Below, piece by piece: positions 10,946-23,784 of a stretch of 64,000 nucleotides of DNA. Origin of the DNA: Mesocentrotus franciscanus. Taxonomy: Eukaryota > Echinodermata > Echinoidea > Camarodonta > Strongylocentrotidae. The position numbers and the translations under genes are program-made. The stretch spans positions 5,466,364-5,530,363 of the forward strand of contig CP137675.1 in the NCBI GenBank assembly GCA_037976565.1, read 5' to 3'. Every line of letters begins with the position of its first letter. The stretch's first letter is position 1. Under the pieces are notes generated by a model. The model was not told the origin of the DNA, made no database searches, and saw only the letters and a program-made list of their open reading frames with translations.

Positions 10946-12822
10946 ATCCCTTTCTCTCATCTCTCTCCCTGAGTCACTCTGCATTTTGTTTTATAATCAT
11001 CTTCAAATTTTGCAAATTTGCTGTTTGTTTTATATAAAATCAAAAGCAATTTCCTTTTTTTTTTTTTTAAATCTTGAATTTACTTTGTCTCTTTCGGGGC
11101 GTTTGTTTGTGAAATATTTGCCCCTGAAAAACCTGATATAATGTCGGTGTACTGTGACTAGGCGTTGTGGCGTGCGCCTGTAATCCAGCTAACAATGGAA
11201 ATTACAAACTGATTCAGCCGAGGACGCAGGTTCGAAACCGAATCGCGTCTTTCGGATGGTGACGTTAAAGTCGGTCCCCAGACGTAAATAATCATATCTG
11301 ATTGATACACGTCTGTAAAAACCCAATACCTGACACACACTACTGTCAGACATAAAATATTTTCAACAAAGGACGCCATGCATAAGTTCACGGATTTCTT
11401 GCATGATGCGAAACTTCTTGACAGAGAGGCGGCCTTGCATTGCATTATTAGCGTATACGCTCTCAGTTTCAATCTATCTATTTGTTCCATCATCCATGAA
11501 TCGTTAGGATGTTTTTTTTTTTTTTTTTTTTTTTTGGGGGTATAATTCATATTTTTAGAATAGATCGTGTTTGGTATGAACAAAATTAGAGAGAATGAGG
11601 AACAGTGGAGAGAAATAAATAGTTTTTACGTGAGAAAAATATAAGGTTCACGAGTTTAATTCTTAATTCTTGTTCATCTTTCACGAGTTATAATTATAAC
11701 TGTACATGTTAGGATAAGCTTGAGTTCTGGTAATGATAGAAAATGAATTCTCACAGAATCCAACAAAAATTTACAATGAATGTTCAGGATTACAAATAAA
11801 TGACATGTGCCAAACGATTTTGGTAGAAAATGTACAGGGGCTGAGTAATGAGCATAGAAAGATAAGGAAATCAAGGTAAGTAGGCCCGACACCATGATTG
11901 TACTTAACACATGTCACTATGGGCAAATGAGAATTGTGGCTTTTATTGCAGATGATTTCCAGCAAATTTTGAGAGGTTGTTTTTATTTTACTGGTTCAAA
12001 GAATCAATCTACTGCAGGATAAACAATCCAGAATGAAATATATAACCATGTTCTCTCGACATACGATGCCCATACCAGAGCTCAAGATTAGCTTTAATGA
12101 TTATGAAGTAGGAGTATTTATTATATGCCAAAATGATTGTCGTTTTGCCAATGATCTATAAGTACAAACGAATCTAGATGACAGTTTTTTTTCGAGCACA
12201 CTGAGGTGAGAGAATGGTGAATTCCATAAAAATAGAGCTAATTGCCAGAGAGGGAGCCATTTTGTTGAATGTATTGGCCGAATTTATGTTGACAAGAGTT
12301 AGAATTATGTTTGAACTTAAGGAGTTACCAAGCATCGTCCTCGTGTTAAATCCGTTAAAAAAGAATTTATTTGCTATTTTGTGATATGCACGGCGAAAAT
12401 GAAAACGGTCGTTTTGAAGATCTATGCATATCATCTAGATTCAAATGGAAGAAAAATAAAAATATCGTAAGGGAATCGTGCAAGAGGGGTCAGAATGGCA
12501 AAGGGGCACCTGCCTACGCTGATCAAACAGAATAGTTATTATACTCTTATGTACATGGCGGAAAATGGTGAAGTATACTCGTGTTTAATTTTATGAATTT
12601 ATTTATTATTTTGTTTGCTTTTCAGAAAGTTTTCTACGTAGTATTCCTTTAGAAATGTGAGTCTAACTCCTCAAAATCAATATCAATATCAATATAAAAT
12701 AAAAAAATGTCCAGCCGTCCAAATTTCGGGTGCTATAATAATAATAATGATAATAATAATAATAATAATGACTGTATATAAATATATAGCGCATTTTCCA
12801 TATACATGTTCAAATGCACTTT
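10592..12822 (+). repeat. Segmental duplication, copy B, with insertions
   Basis: Second copy of the 7313-8735 unit. It is longer because of a 185-bp SINE (11156-11340), about 390 bases of unrelated sequence near 11716-12100, and extra sequence near 12540-12700. The copies are separated by about 1.9 kb. Confidence 0.85.
11156..11340 (+). mobile_element. SINE with perfect target-site duplication
   Basis: Absent from the paralogous site at 7815-7820, present here between two TACTGT copies (11150-11155 and 11341-11346). The head reads GTGGCGTGCGCCTGTAATCC, which resembles the 5' domain of 7SL RNA. A perfect Pol III B box (GGTTCGAAACC) follows at about 11230-11240. The family is tRNA- or 7SL-like; which one is not certain. 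Confidence 0.8.
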
Positions 12823-12899
12823 ATATACAGTTATATTGTTAACAGAAGAGTTGAGTATTTTGAGATATTTTTTGAAGGTACTGACAGATTGTTGGGTAC

Positions 12900-15112
12900 G
12901 AAGAGATATGTTGAAGTTTATTTAGCAGGGCCCTTAGCATACTTATTCAATCTCTCCTTAAAGTCATCGGAAATTCCTGCAGATTCTATATGACAGCACG
13001 AATCACTCCTATTCATAAAGGGGGACATTGGAAATTGGCAATTTTCGACCAATATCAATTTTACCACTGTTGTCTTGAATTATGAGATAAAGCAGTGCAT
13101 AGGCAACTGTATAACTATCTAAACGAATATAATCTGCTGTCATATCAACAATCAGGTTTCAGACCATCACACCCCACGGCAACGTGTGTCACAAATATTG
13201 TAGATTATGTATTTGATAACATGAATACAGGTTAAATAACTGGTGGCATTTTCTTAGATTTGAAAAAGGCTTTTGATGTTATTCCGCTTAATTTTATTCT
13301 TGCTAAAATATTATACTATGATATAAATGATGAAGAATATGCTTGGTTTAAATCATACCTTACAGGAAGGAAACACTGTGTTGTCGTTCAAGGCTGCAGT
13401 AGCGAATATTTACTAGTTCAAACGAGGGTACCGCAAGGATCAATCCTTGGCCCTTTCATTTTTCGCCTATGTATTAATGATGTATCTAATTTGAATCTGC
13501 ATTAACACTCAAAATTATCTCTGTATGCAGATGATACAGTTATATTTAATAATGATGTCAATTTTACTCAAGTTCAGAGAAATTTACAAGATGATTTTAA
13601 TCTTATTAATAAATGGTTTGAAATTCATGGCATGCATAAATTATACACCCGGATAAAACAAAGTTAATAGCTTTTAGCTCTAAAAGAAAATTGTCTAATA
13701 AAGTTTTGTCAGTGAAATATAAAGATAAATTGGTTGAATATGTTGATACTATAAAATATTTGGGGGTGACATTAGACTCACAGTTGTCGTGGTCAAATCA
13801 TATTTCAAATGTTTGTAGTAAAATATCACGCTCTATTGCGTGGATGTATATACGGCGTATAAAATACTTGTAACTCATACAATTCTTGTTAATCTGTACT
13901 ACTCCCTTATTTTACACTTTATATCGATTATTGCTGTACAGCTTGGGGAGGGTGCTCAAAAACAAATCTAACAAAGATTCAAAAGTTACAAAATAGATAA
14001 TTTTACTAGTCTTAGTTGGCATTCTGTTGAACAAAGAATTAAGTACCAGTATTGTGTCCTCATATAATTAAGTCTTAACGAAAACAGTTCCATTGTACAC
14101 GGAATCTTTATTCACCATAAGCCGAACCCACTACTCTACTCGCTATTCTTTAAAGATACTATGTCCCTTTTGCAGCCAACATCAAATTCTGTAGAACTTT
14201 GCAGGAATTATGAATATGTCATGTATGTCCTATCTGTGAAATTTAAACGTTAGCAGTGTCCTAATATTTAAATTATGCAAGGAAACCTGTTTACTTGCTA
14301 GACTTCACTGTCAGACACTATTGAGTGACTGACTGGCTTTTTCATCTTTGGTAATAACATACATAAATGAGCTGTAAAGGGTACATGAGCATTTGTCTAC
14401 ATCAATAACCCACTTCTTGTAATGGCCAAAATTAAACTGATTGAATCTTTGCGCAGCATAAAACGTACGACCATTCGGTACAATGGTCTGAAAATCAGAC
14501 TATTACTTACTGGCTCTATAGCTCCTAAGTCGATTCGACAACTAATAGTCGTTATTTTCCCACTTAAAGACATTTTCAAGCCCCCCTTTTTTAGGGAAGT
14601 TCTAAATTAGTATTGTCTTTCAAATGCCGTTGGAATTTAAGCTTTTCATTTTTGGGGCCTACAAATGGGACATAGTACCTTTAAACTGTCCTCTATTGAC
14701 TCCCCAACCAAAAACAGATTACAAAAACGGTCGTTTTCTTACATAGCTCCCTCTTGTAAGTAAACTCCCAAAAGATGTTAAGACAAGCTCCTCTCTTTCA
14801 ATCTTTAAAAATGAAATGTCAATTAATTATAATGTGTTATAATCACATGGTTGTTATCCTATATTACCTGTTTAGTTTATTCCTTATTTTTGTAACTCGA
14901 TCTCGCAATTTTATTGTTTATATTAATATGTCACTTATAATTATTTGTACATTGATATTTTCTAGTGTTTCATGTTAAACGTTTTCCTTGTATTTTGTTG
15001 TTTTGTTGTCCATGTATTTTGTATGTTGCAGCAGGGCGTCATTGTAAAGCAGTTTTTTAACTGAATGACCTACCCTGCTTTATAATTAAGAGGACATAAA
15101 TAAATAAATAAT
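12900..15112 (+). mobile_element. Broken non-LTR retrotransposon (CR1/Jockey-like LINE), ORF2 remnant
   Basis: Reverse-transcriptase blocks follow in order with frameshifts and stops: GFRPSHPTATC (about 13157), LDLKKAFDVI (13257), VPQGSILGP (13428), YADDTVIF (13524), then IKYLGVTLD and LSWSNHI (13757-13800). The C-terminal part (RLQKRSFSYIAPS) resumes at about 14710, after an inserted MITE at 14154-14680. The 3' end is a (TAAA)n tail at 15096-15111. The 5' end and endonuclease domain are missing. Inactive. Confidence 0.85.
14154..14680 (+). mobile_element. TTAA-flanked MITE inserted in the LINE
   Basis: Termini are AGATACTATGTCCC and, inverted, AGGTACTATGTCCC, each bordered by TTAA (14150-14153 and 14681-14684). 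It separates LINE coding sequence that resumes on the far side. No transposase was recognised. TTAA target choice suggests a piggyBac-type mobiliser. Confidence 0.7.
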
Positions 15113-15198
15113 CATGGCCAAATTCCACAGTTTGGGAGCAGCAGTTGTGAAGGCTCTGTCACCAAGTGTCAGGGGTAGCATCTTGCGAGATGGATGGT

Positions 15199-15387
15199 TC
15201 AGCGTGATGCCCTGAGAGGAGCGATCGAAGGGAGTAGCGGATCGATGGTTGCCTGATAGTTACGTTCAGATAGGTAGGGAGGAGCCAGACCGTGGATGCA
15301 TTTGAAGGTGAGAAGAAGCAATTGTATTGAATCCGGGGCCTGATGGGTCAGGGGCCGGAGCCGGCCGGACAGTATTCCTCCTGACAT
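15199..15387 (-). mobile_element. LINE ORF2 C-terminal fragment
   Basis: Minus strand encodes SIQLLLLTFKCIHGLAPPYL; same family as 9255-9350. It lies just past the 3' end of the plus-strand LINE. Confidence 0.68.
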
Positions 15388-15399
15388 ATTTCGCCTAAT

Positions 15400-16930
15400 T
15401 TCTCCATTCTATCGTAATTGTAGCCTATACATGTTGACAGGCATATATCATTTCAGACCTCACCCTTCCACACATTTGTTTGTGTTGCCCCCTCCCCTCC
15501 ACCCGCCCCAAAAAGCCTTATATCAGTACGGTACAACAACTAGCTTGGCTTTTGATATGAGGACGTTATTGATAATTATCAAATCAAAATGCATGATATC
15601 GCGATCGAGTGAAAGATGGATAATTTACATTTCCTTTCTCTCCCGAAGTGAATCTAGATCTACTATGATTACTGAGTATGAACTTAGATTTGGAATATGA
15701 TAGAGCCCCGGATGCCCCGGATAGAGCCCGTTTAACACAACAACAACAACAACAACACGTATGATACTAGTAATCTGATCGATCTGCCGTCGACGTCGTG
15801 ACTGGAAGTCTGAACAGCTGATTATGACGTATGCATGCAAACAAAGATAGCTATCTCGATGTGGTGACTGCGCAACAATATTCACGAATAGTACAATGCA
15901 GTATTGATATTATTAAAACACAGTACACGTGCAAGTTCAAAATATCTTTATTGCTACTGAGTACTGATGTGCAGGTCAGACAACACCACATACCATTCTT
16001 GAAGTTGAGGTAATAATCTGGTAAGAATAATTAGATCTTTGAATTTATTGCAAGAGTCGAGTCTCGGTCGACTGCATCCATTCTCATGCATGTGATATTT
16101 CTGAGAGTCTGAGCTGAGAGCTAGACGTGGCTGTGGTAGTTTGAGTTGACTGTGTATGAGTCAGAGCTGGGGTTTCAGACTGAGTGAGTAGTGACACCTT
16201 CATGAACTCTCAACATTCATGACCGCAAAGCCGTACTATACATAATACCTATTTCAATTTTTCTTTGGAAGTGTGGGTACATATAGGTTTCAGCTAGATG
16301 GGAATTTAGCTGTTTTTTTCTTTTGCCTTTGCTGTTTGGGAGAATTTTTGTGAAATACAAAAATACATTAGAATAGAAATGGAATTTGTCTCACTTTTTG
16401 TAAAGACCTAAGTAAGGCTAAGCCTAGCGGTACACTACTTACTTCTATCTTATATCTGGGTCTACATAGCATCCTACTCCCAGCACTTAACCAAAGAAAT
16501 CTTGTAAGATGAGTACGTCATAGTGTAGTGGTACTGGTAGCATCTCGTTGTAATTTCCCAGCTTGGCTACGATTTTGTATATAAATCATCTTTATCAGCA
16601 TCACCATCATCATTATCATCATCTTCATCAATTTTCTGGCTACTTTATTATCGAGTTCCGACATAGACTATCACACACTCCATTTGTCCCCAGATACCAG
16701 TAACCAGACTGTGTTTTGCCTAAATATAATTTTATCAAAATTTACATGCAGTATTACAGGAGTACACACGTTTATGAATTGATGTCTATTACAGTTCGTT
16801 TCAAGGCATTCTAGATGGTTGATTTTCTGTTTATTTACAAGGTATTTCCTTGTAACTGGGATGGACATCGACAGACTGTTTTGTCTTTCCAAATAGTTTA
16901 GTTTGTATGGCTGTCTTTCCTATGTTTATA
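15400..16930. other. Upstream region of ACER
   Basis: No coding sequence recognised. 16080-16200 is rich in GAGCTGAG/GAGTCTGAG and could hold a 5'UTR exon or promoter, by resemblance to the FXN/UBAP1 intergenic region. This is weak. Confidence 0.35.
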
Positions 16931-16979
16931 TGAACAGGCACAGGTACTTGCACAACTTGGAATCTGAAGGAAACGAGTC

Positions 16980-17069
16980 ATGGACAATCTGGAACGAGGG
17001 AGTGCAGCCATTGATTGGTGTGAGAATAATTACGCAATAGTTCCTGGTATAGCAGAATTCTACAATACA
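16980..17069 (+). CDS. ACER2: ACER exon 1 (coding part)
   Basis: Encodes residues 1-30, including the calcium-binding D-W-C-E-N-N segment and E26. The donor is ACA|GTAAGT, phase 0. Intron 1 (3.8 kb) holds tandem repeats and a SINE. Confidence 0.9.
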
Positions 17070-20000
17070 GTAAGTATTACATTCTGTACACGCTTGTTTG
17101 TTGTTGACATGGTGGTTAGGTTGTGGAGGGGAGGTCTTCAAAGCCAAACTGGTCATGGCTACAATATGTATATTGTATTCATTTAGTAATTGCAGGATTA
17201 CAACCACAAGACTGGTACTGATATTTTTCTTCATGGGCTTACTAATTAATTGATGTGGGCATTTTTATGTATTATTTGATCAAACATGCCCTTTAATTTG
17301 CCCCCCCCCCACCCGTACCCCCACCCCCATACTGTTTGGCCAGCCTTTTTTTTCTTCTATATTGCCTTATTGCAGTACGAAGCGGCACTTAAAATAGGTG
17401 TGAAAATATTCATACATGTACACTTGACTGCAATTGCGACCAGATGGCCTTCAGTGAGGAATGAATCAGCATTGCGTACTCAAAGTATCAATAGTTCAAT
17501 ATTATATTATAAGAATACTATTTGAGTTCATGTACCAGGGATGCCAGTTTTCAGGGGATAGATCTGATCAATTCTACCTGGCATCCCTGATGTACAAACA
17601 CTGTAGTGCTTAATACACCAACTGCATGTATCCTGTTAAATACATATGTACAATATGTATGGGCAGCTTGAGGCAATATATGTCAACACAGAATTTATGA
17701 AATTTGATAGTAGGATGGGGGTGGGTTTGAACAAAGGGAATTGAAATAAAGGAGTGTAGGATGTCTCCCTCTATTGTGTATTGGGACCATTCAAAGGAAT
17801 TGAAATATTTCAACTTTAGAGATCAAGTATTTTATTTTTGAAGGGAATTGAATACATTATGGTGCAGAGTCAATATTATAGATATATTGACTGCTATGAG
17901 AGGCATGGCTGTTTCTATAGGCTCAAGAGCCAGTATAGAACCAGCCATGCCTCAAATATTAAAGCAGTCCATATTGTATCTTTTATATTCCGAATTCGCA
18001 AACAAATCTACAGAGAATTCTTGGCTTATCCATTTCTTGAGTAAAGATTGGTTAAAACATCACAGAAAATCTGAGAAACTGTCTGTTAATCTTCGCTGGA
18101 AAGTTGCCTGAATGTTACGATCATTCGGGAATCGCACACACTAAACGACCAAATCGCACACACACTGTATGGTATCAGCACTCGCACAAAGAAATACTTT
18201 TACACGTAAACCAATGGGGATCTCTGCAAATTTTATTTATGCTGCCCGTTAACCGGGACATGCGGGCATCTTTTTAAAAAAACTATTGACCGGTAGGTGG
18301 GCATGAGGGCATCTTTAAAAAAACTTTTGACCAGTAGGCGGGCATGCGGGCATCTTTAAAAAAACTATTGACTGGTAGGCGCCTAGGCGGGCATGGCTAA
18401 AATCACGACTCCGATTTTGACAAATCAGATGGCTAGATATCTATTTTCTAAAGAGAGGTATAATTTTTTTAGTACAATATGCAGGTGTATGGAGGCAGTA
18501 GCTATATCATTGTGAAAAATATTACATAGCATGTTGTGAAGAATGAAATAAGACTCTTTAACTTTTCTTTTGTAATAGCCTCCCAGTCAAGAATATCTTT
18601 TCAACAAAGTGATTAGGTGATGCATTACAGGTATATTCAAGTTTAGTCTGGACATAATAAGCTTACCGGTACTCAGTGAATAGTATTGTAAATTAGTATG
18701 TACTGCTAATCTGCTGTCAACAATGAAGTAAATAGTAATCCATCAGTGTTGACCTCTGGTTACCCAGATGGCCCACGAACAGATCAATATCAGCAGTTCA
18801 CTTTTTCTCACGCAGAACTCGTGTTTGTTTTGTTTTACCTTAGTAACCTTACTATCCTTGTAATGGTCCAATCCTTGTAATGAGTTCATTGGTACGGAAG
18901 CAGAAAATATCAAAAATTAAAGAACGGACAGAGTTATGAATATTTGAAATATGAGATCACTAAATCTTTGGGAATCTCAAAATTTTGAAATTTGGTCAGT
19001 GGATTGTGACATAGTCTTGGACAACTATCCTGTTTGTTGTGTAAAAAAATATAATTAATTTCTGCTTTTATCCAAATTGCCCCTTGGGATAACACTCAAA
19101 ACATATAATGGGTACCGGGTAGCTTATAATTATAGGTCCTCTTAAAAAGGAAAGACCTTCCTGAGTCATACATTTTGAATAATTGTCATTATAGAAGTTT
19201 TGTGTGTAGAAACAAATGAGAAAAGCGTCCAGTACTACCTGACAGTGACATTACTGATTCCGCCAATTTCAAGTGCCCGTAGGTATTAGTGCTTTTACCG
19301 TGTACACGCATGAACCACCACCACACGTGCAGAAATTCACTGTATAACAAAAAATCACCTGTTTTTCAGCATTATAAATTGCTGAAGTCAATATTTCACA
19401 AAAATATCTGTCATCAGTCTAAAAATAAAGTTGAAATTCCAATGCTACTCCATTGAAGAATCATTTCTATACACTGTACAACTTTGATCCAGTGCCGTCG
19501 AGTCTCTTCTCTTGTCGTCATGCAAACAGCCAAACAATGCCAATCATTGCGGTCTAAATTTCCCACGAGCGCGATGGTTTCGTGTGCAGTACCGTTACTA
19601 TAGTAACAACTTTTTCAAGAATATCCTTGTTCCGATGCTTGAGCAATTTTATTTGCGCTGGTTGCCATTGTCTGTTTGTTTTAGTACATAAAAGATACGT
19701 GGCTGAAATACGTGGCTTACGTGGCTGAAATACTGCTTTTGTTTTTGGTAAATTTCATAACCGTGTACACGTTACGTGGCTGAAATACTGCTTTTGTTTT
19801 TGGTAAATTTCATAACCGTGTACACGTTACATGGCTGAAATACTGCTTTTGTTTTTGGTAAATTTCATAACCGTGTACACGTGTACACGCATGGATAAAC
19901 TGGCCATGTGCACTGAGAGGAAATTACACGCTAACTCACAGCACTAATATAGGTATAGTGATTACAACTTTCAAAAATGTATAACTCTCTCACTTTTTGT

Positions 20001-22912
20001 CTGATTTCATTCAAACATTCACCAGTCTGCTTCTCTGATTTTTCTGCTTTCTTTTAGAGTAGATGTCTGTTAAGGATTGATTTTCCTTTAACTTTTTGAA
20101 TCCTTTAACCTATTCAATCCTTAGCCAGAGATACATTAATTCAGGCTGAGGTATACGCCTCTACGGAATAGTTTATAACCAAAATCCAATGGGTCACATG
20201 CCATATAATGTTCAAGTGATAACACTACAAGTATTCATAATAAATGAAATAGTATTGTTTTTCCATACTAATGTGAGAAGTATTAAGATCTCGTAGAGTT
20301 TCAAATGTTAGCCATATTAATCAAGCAAATGTCTAGGCATGAGCCACTTATAATAATCCCCTCCATGCAATTTATCTGATGCTGATCTTTGTTTAATGTG
20401 CAATTGCGTGATTAGAACTGACAACAAATTACTTCCTGGAAGAAGTTGTGTATTATGATCATGACCTTTATTCAAAGTGAGTGAATAAAACGGACGAAAC
20501 AAACATCTTTATCTTTAATAAATAGGTTAAACTTGGTATTGAATCCTACAAGCTAATTTACTTAGCAGTTTAAAAATAAATGATAGTAATAATTTGGTCA
20601 TATTTACTCAGGGTAGCCTTTTCAGTATTAATTATAATTGCTCCTCCAGCATGATGTAAAATAAGGCATTATTACTCATCCTCTGGGCTTTGGAACCCAA
20701 CAATGCCAGGGACCCATTTAATGCACCTGGGTCGAGTTGGGACGAATGTGGGCAAAACCCCTTGTGACTTGTCCAAGGTTTTAAGCACTAAGCAAGGATC
20801 ATACCTAGGATATCTTGTATGAGAGTCAAGAGCCTTCGCCAACACCACAGTGTCTCAGTTCTCTCCCTCTCTGATTTCTAACTTCAATTTATCCTTTCCA
20901 CTGCAGGTCAGCAACATTCTTTTCTTGGTCATACCTCCCCTCCTCCTCTACCTCTTCCGCCAGTATGCGGTATGGTACAACTGGCACGTCAACATCATGT
21001 GGATCCTGTTGATGGTTGTGGGTATCTTCTCCTGTTACTTCCATGCTACCCTCAGCATGTTTGGACAGCTTCTGGACGAGGTGGCTATCATTTGGGTTGT
21101 CCTTTGTGGAGTGGCCCTCTGGTATCCTCGTAGGTACTACCCAGCAAACATCAAAGGAAGCAGGTGAGTTAGTACTGTAAAGTGTAATAAAGCCACAAAC
21201 CGTCTCATGCTGGAAACTAAGAGAATTCAGCATGTGGTCCAGAATAGCAAAAGTTTTATACAGGGATACCTTAAAATCCTGAAGAGCATTGTAATGACAG
21301 GTTTTGAAATCTCTATTTAACTTGTACTTTAAGGGAAATTTGTAATATTGATTTAAATTAGACATCACGATAAAAACAATATTATGCATAATAATCTATA
21401 GAACAAGATCTGTACCATCAGTTGTAGCAGAACTATTTGCTCTCCATCTATGGGGTTTTACATCAAATGTCAGCTGACCAAAGCATAGCTTTTTGAGACT
21501 TTGACTTTTTGAAATACACTTAAATGAATGTAGAGTTGTCTTTCTCTTTATTTTCTGTTTATAGGAAGAAATTCAAGAAGATAATGTTGGTATTCACAGT
21601 TGCCAGTACTTGCCTTGCCATGGTGAGGCCAGCAATTAATTCTTTTGTCATGATGTCATTCATTGGACCCTGCATATGCATGATGGTCTTAGAACTCCGG
21701 AGGTAAGATGACATTAACCTGTTGATTACTGAATTGTTTAATTCCCATAGGCTTAATACAGGAGCCACCTGGTTCCAGGAGTCACCTGGTTCCAGGAGTC
21801 AATGTGTTAATTTATCATTGTTATCGTTTTACTCTTACGGTGCATGTAGCTTAGCACATAAAGACATGTCTGGAACATAAAAACCAATGTTGAAAATAAT
21901 GATTTATTTTCCGTACAGGCAGAATTATACAATAGCATTTGGAGGTATTTTATAGTCCACTCCATGAACTTTGATTTTAAAGTAAACAATACCAAAATAA
22001 TCATTCAGGTTATGCAGATTACACTTCTAGAAGGACAGATATCATGTGGAATAATACAATAGGATTTGGAGGTATTTCATAGTCCATGAACTTTGATTAA
22101 AGTAAACAATACCAAAATGATCATTCAGGTTAATATGCAGATGTCATGTGAAATTTAGACAGCAATCAGCATTCAGAGCAATATGAAGATATGAGTCTAG
22201 TTTGATATGAGAGAGCCTCTGTGAGTTAAATTTTGTGTTCTTGTGGCCATAAATAAAAACTTAGCCTGATAACATATGACTTCAATGAATTTGATAGTGT
22301 AAATGCATTACTTGTAAATATCTATTTCTGTGACTAGAAATTTTAACACCACCCCTCTTTCTGTCTTCCTCTTCCCTCTCCCCTGGGGTCACTCTATTTT
22401 TCTCTCTGGGGTCACTCTTTGTCTTTTCCCTTGTCTCTGTCTCTCTTTTTCTCTCTGCCTCTGCCTCTCCCTTTTCTTTTTGCCCTTGTTTGTACTCTCT
22501 TCCTCCCTCTCCTCCTCTGCATTCTCTCTTACTATTATACCTTCCCCTCTCCCTCCCCTTTTGTGACCCCTTTCTCTTTCATACTCTCTGCAGGGCACAT
22601 TGTCCACGTGTTGTCAAGCTGGGCAAGACATGTGCTTTGATGTGGGTAATATCGGTCGGCTGCTGGCTCAGTGATCGATTCCTCTGTGACTTCTGGCAGT
22701 CCCTGTCTCTCCCGTACCTCCACTGCGCCTGGCACATCATGGTCTTCATCTCAGCGTACACAGCCTGTGTCCTCTTTGCTTACTTCGACGCAATGAACGA
22801 ATGTCCAGAGATGGGTCCCGTCCTGAAGTATTGGCCGAAGGATTCTTGGGTGAATGCAGGGATTCCTTACGTAAACCTTCAATGTGCTGGAAGCAAACCA
22901 GCTTGGGACTGA
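16980..22912 (+). CDS. ACER2: Alkaline ceramidase (ACER1/ACER2 type), 4 exons, 267 aa
   Basis: Hydrolyses ceramide to sphingosine and a fatty acid at alkaline pH; the family is multi-pass in ER or Golgi membranes. Coding exons are 16980-17069, 20907-21163, 21565-21702 and 22594-22912, all with GT/AG borders and a continuous frame. The length is typical (vertebrate homologues are about 264-275 aa). Family residues are all visible: the N-terminal calcium site D12-W13-x-E15-x-N17 with E26, the catalytic set S72-x3-H76 and D87, and H205-x3-H209 near the C-terminus. Several hydrophobic segments are obvious. An in-frame TGA lies 15 nt before the ATG, fixing the start; a plausible 5'UTR acceptor ends near 16935. 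Sequence alone cannot separate ACER1 from ACER2, since that split may be vertebrate-specific; the symbol leans on human chromosome 9 linkage. Confidence 0.93.
17536..17589 (+). mobile_element. 54-bp palindromic mini-element
   Basis: CAGGGATGCCAG...CTGGCATCCCTG between two copies of ATGTAC (17530-17535, 17590-17595). Lies in ACER intron 1. Confidence 0.6.
17901..17952 (+). repeat. Inverted repeat in ACER intron 1
   Basis: AGGCATGGCTG pairs with CAGCCATGCCT, with further pairing inside (TTCTATA/TATAGAA, GGCTC/GAGCC). Confidence 0.75.
18258..18396 (+). repeat. 41-bp tandem repeat, 3 copies (ACER intron 1)
   Basis: GGGCATGCGGGCATCTTTAA then AAAACTATTGACYGGTAGG repeats at 18258, 18299 and 18340. 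Confidence 0.88.
19719..19883 (+). repeat. 55-bp tandem repeat, 3 copies (ACER intron 1)
   Basis: Unit ACGTGGCTGAAATACTG ... AACCGTGTACACGTT starts at 19719, 19774 and 19829 with almost no divergence, so it is recent. Confidence 0.92.
20690..20855 (-). mobile_element. tRNA-derived SINE in ACER intron 1
   Basis: Minus strand: GTGTTGGCGAAGGCTCTTGA then GGTATGATCC (decayed B box), followed by a GGGTCCCTGGCATTG tail. It ends about 50 bases before ACER exon 2. Confidence 0.5.
20907..21163 (+). CDS. ACER2: ACER exon 2
   Basis: Encodes residues 31-115 plus two bases of the next codon. It carries two hydrophobic segments and the catalytic S72/H76/D87. Acceptor CTGCAG|GTC; donor AGCAG|GTGAGT. Confidence 0.93.
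21565..21702 (+). CDS. ACER2: ACER exon 3
   Basis: Encodes residues 116-161, a membrane-spanning stretch ending in ELRR, in the family position. Acceptor TTTATAG|GAAG; donor CGGAG|GTAAGA. Confidence 0.92.
21926..22141 (+). repeat. Tandem duplication, period 126 bp (ACER intron 3)
   Basis: ATACAATAGCATTTGGAGGT through CAATACCAAAATAATCATTC (21928-22010) recurs from 22054 with a few substitutions and small deletions. Confidence 0.85.
22594..22912 (+). CDS. ACER2: ACER exon 4 (terminal)
   Basis: Encodes residues 162-267. It contains the SDR...C segment and PYLHCAWHI with the metal-ligand histidines H205 and H209, then a conserved YFDA and GPVLKYWP tail and a TGA stop. The acceptor follows a long CT-rich tract. 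Confidence 0.93.
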
Positions 22913-23778
22913 AGGACTTCTTACAAATGATAATTGCAACAGTTCTCTTAATGCACCTGTATTAATATGTCTAATTTTCTATTATATTATGTGCACTGCT
23001 GATAGGTACATGTGAAAGTGTGTGTATCTAAAACTATGTAAATTGTCTCTATGGCTGACTTTATCTTCATGAAAGAAGAGTTTAAATTTTCTTCATTTGT
23101 ATAGTTTTCATTCTACCTTTATTCAAGAAAGAGTTGTCCTGTCAAGATAATTTATGTAGTTTTAATAATGTATTAATGTATTTCTTGAAAAGAGTACTGA
23201 ACAATGCAGTTAAGAAAGATCAATCACTGTTGATTCATTTTGTCTTCCCTTTTGAGAAAAGTCTTATTTTTTTATGTTTCCTATCTAAAAGGCGATCGCA
23301 ATAATGAGAATGAAGGATTACACAGGATCTGTCCTGTACAAGCCGTTACAGTATATTCCACATCCACCAAAATGTTGGACAATATGGGGCGTTAGATGCT
23401 ATTGAAGATATTTGAATGAAGGACAATATGTGTATTGTAAAAAAGTACAAAGTCTCAGCCTTTCTGTCATATTTTTTCCCACCACTTTCTCTTTGTTCTC
23501 TGTTGTATTCAGTTTTTTATTTCACAGTAAGAAAAATATAGTGCTGCAACACATACTCTGCCGGTACTTAATAGCCACTTTTGGACATGTAGGAAGTTGA
23601 TGTCATTGTTTGGCTTGTATATATGTATATTGAGCTTCTGTTGATTTGACTGAGCTAGCTTCAATTATATAATTTATGAGTTATAGAATTTGGGTCTTAG
23701 TGCAAGAAGAGTGTTAAGATTTAGTTTTGTTTTTCTTGAACAAAGCACCATGCAACTTTGATTTCAATCTTGCCAGAA

Positions 23779-23784
23779 AATAAA
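23779..23784 (+). terminator. Probable polyadenylation signal of ACER
   Basis: AATAAA about 870 bases after the ACER stop, in AT-rich sequence with GT-rich stretches downstream. It is the first good canonical hexamer seen in the 3' region. No transcript evidence is available. Confidence 0.45.

Noticed and set aside
17838..18111. An 87-codon frame in ACER intron 1
   Set aside because: It contains an inverted repeat, has no splice sites in a matching phase, and shows no similarity to ceramidases.
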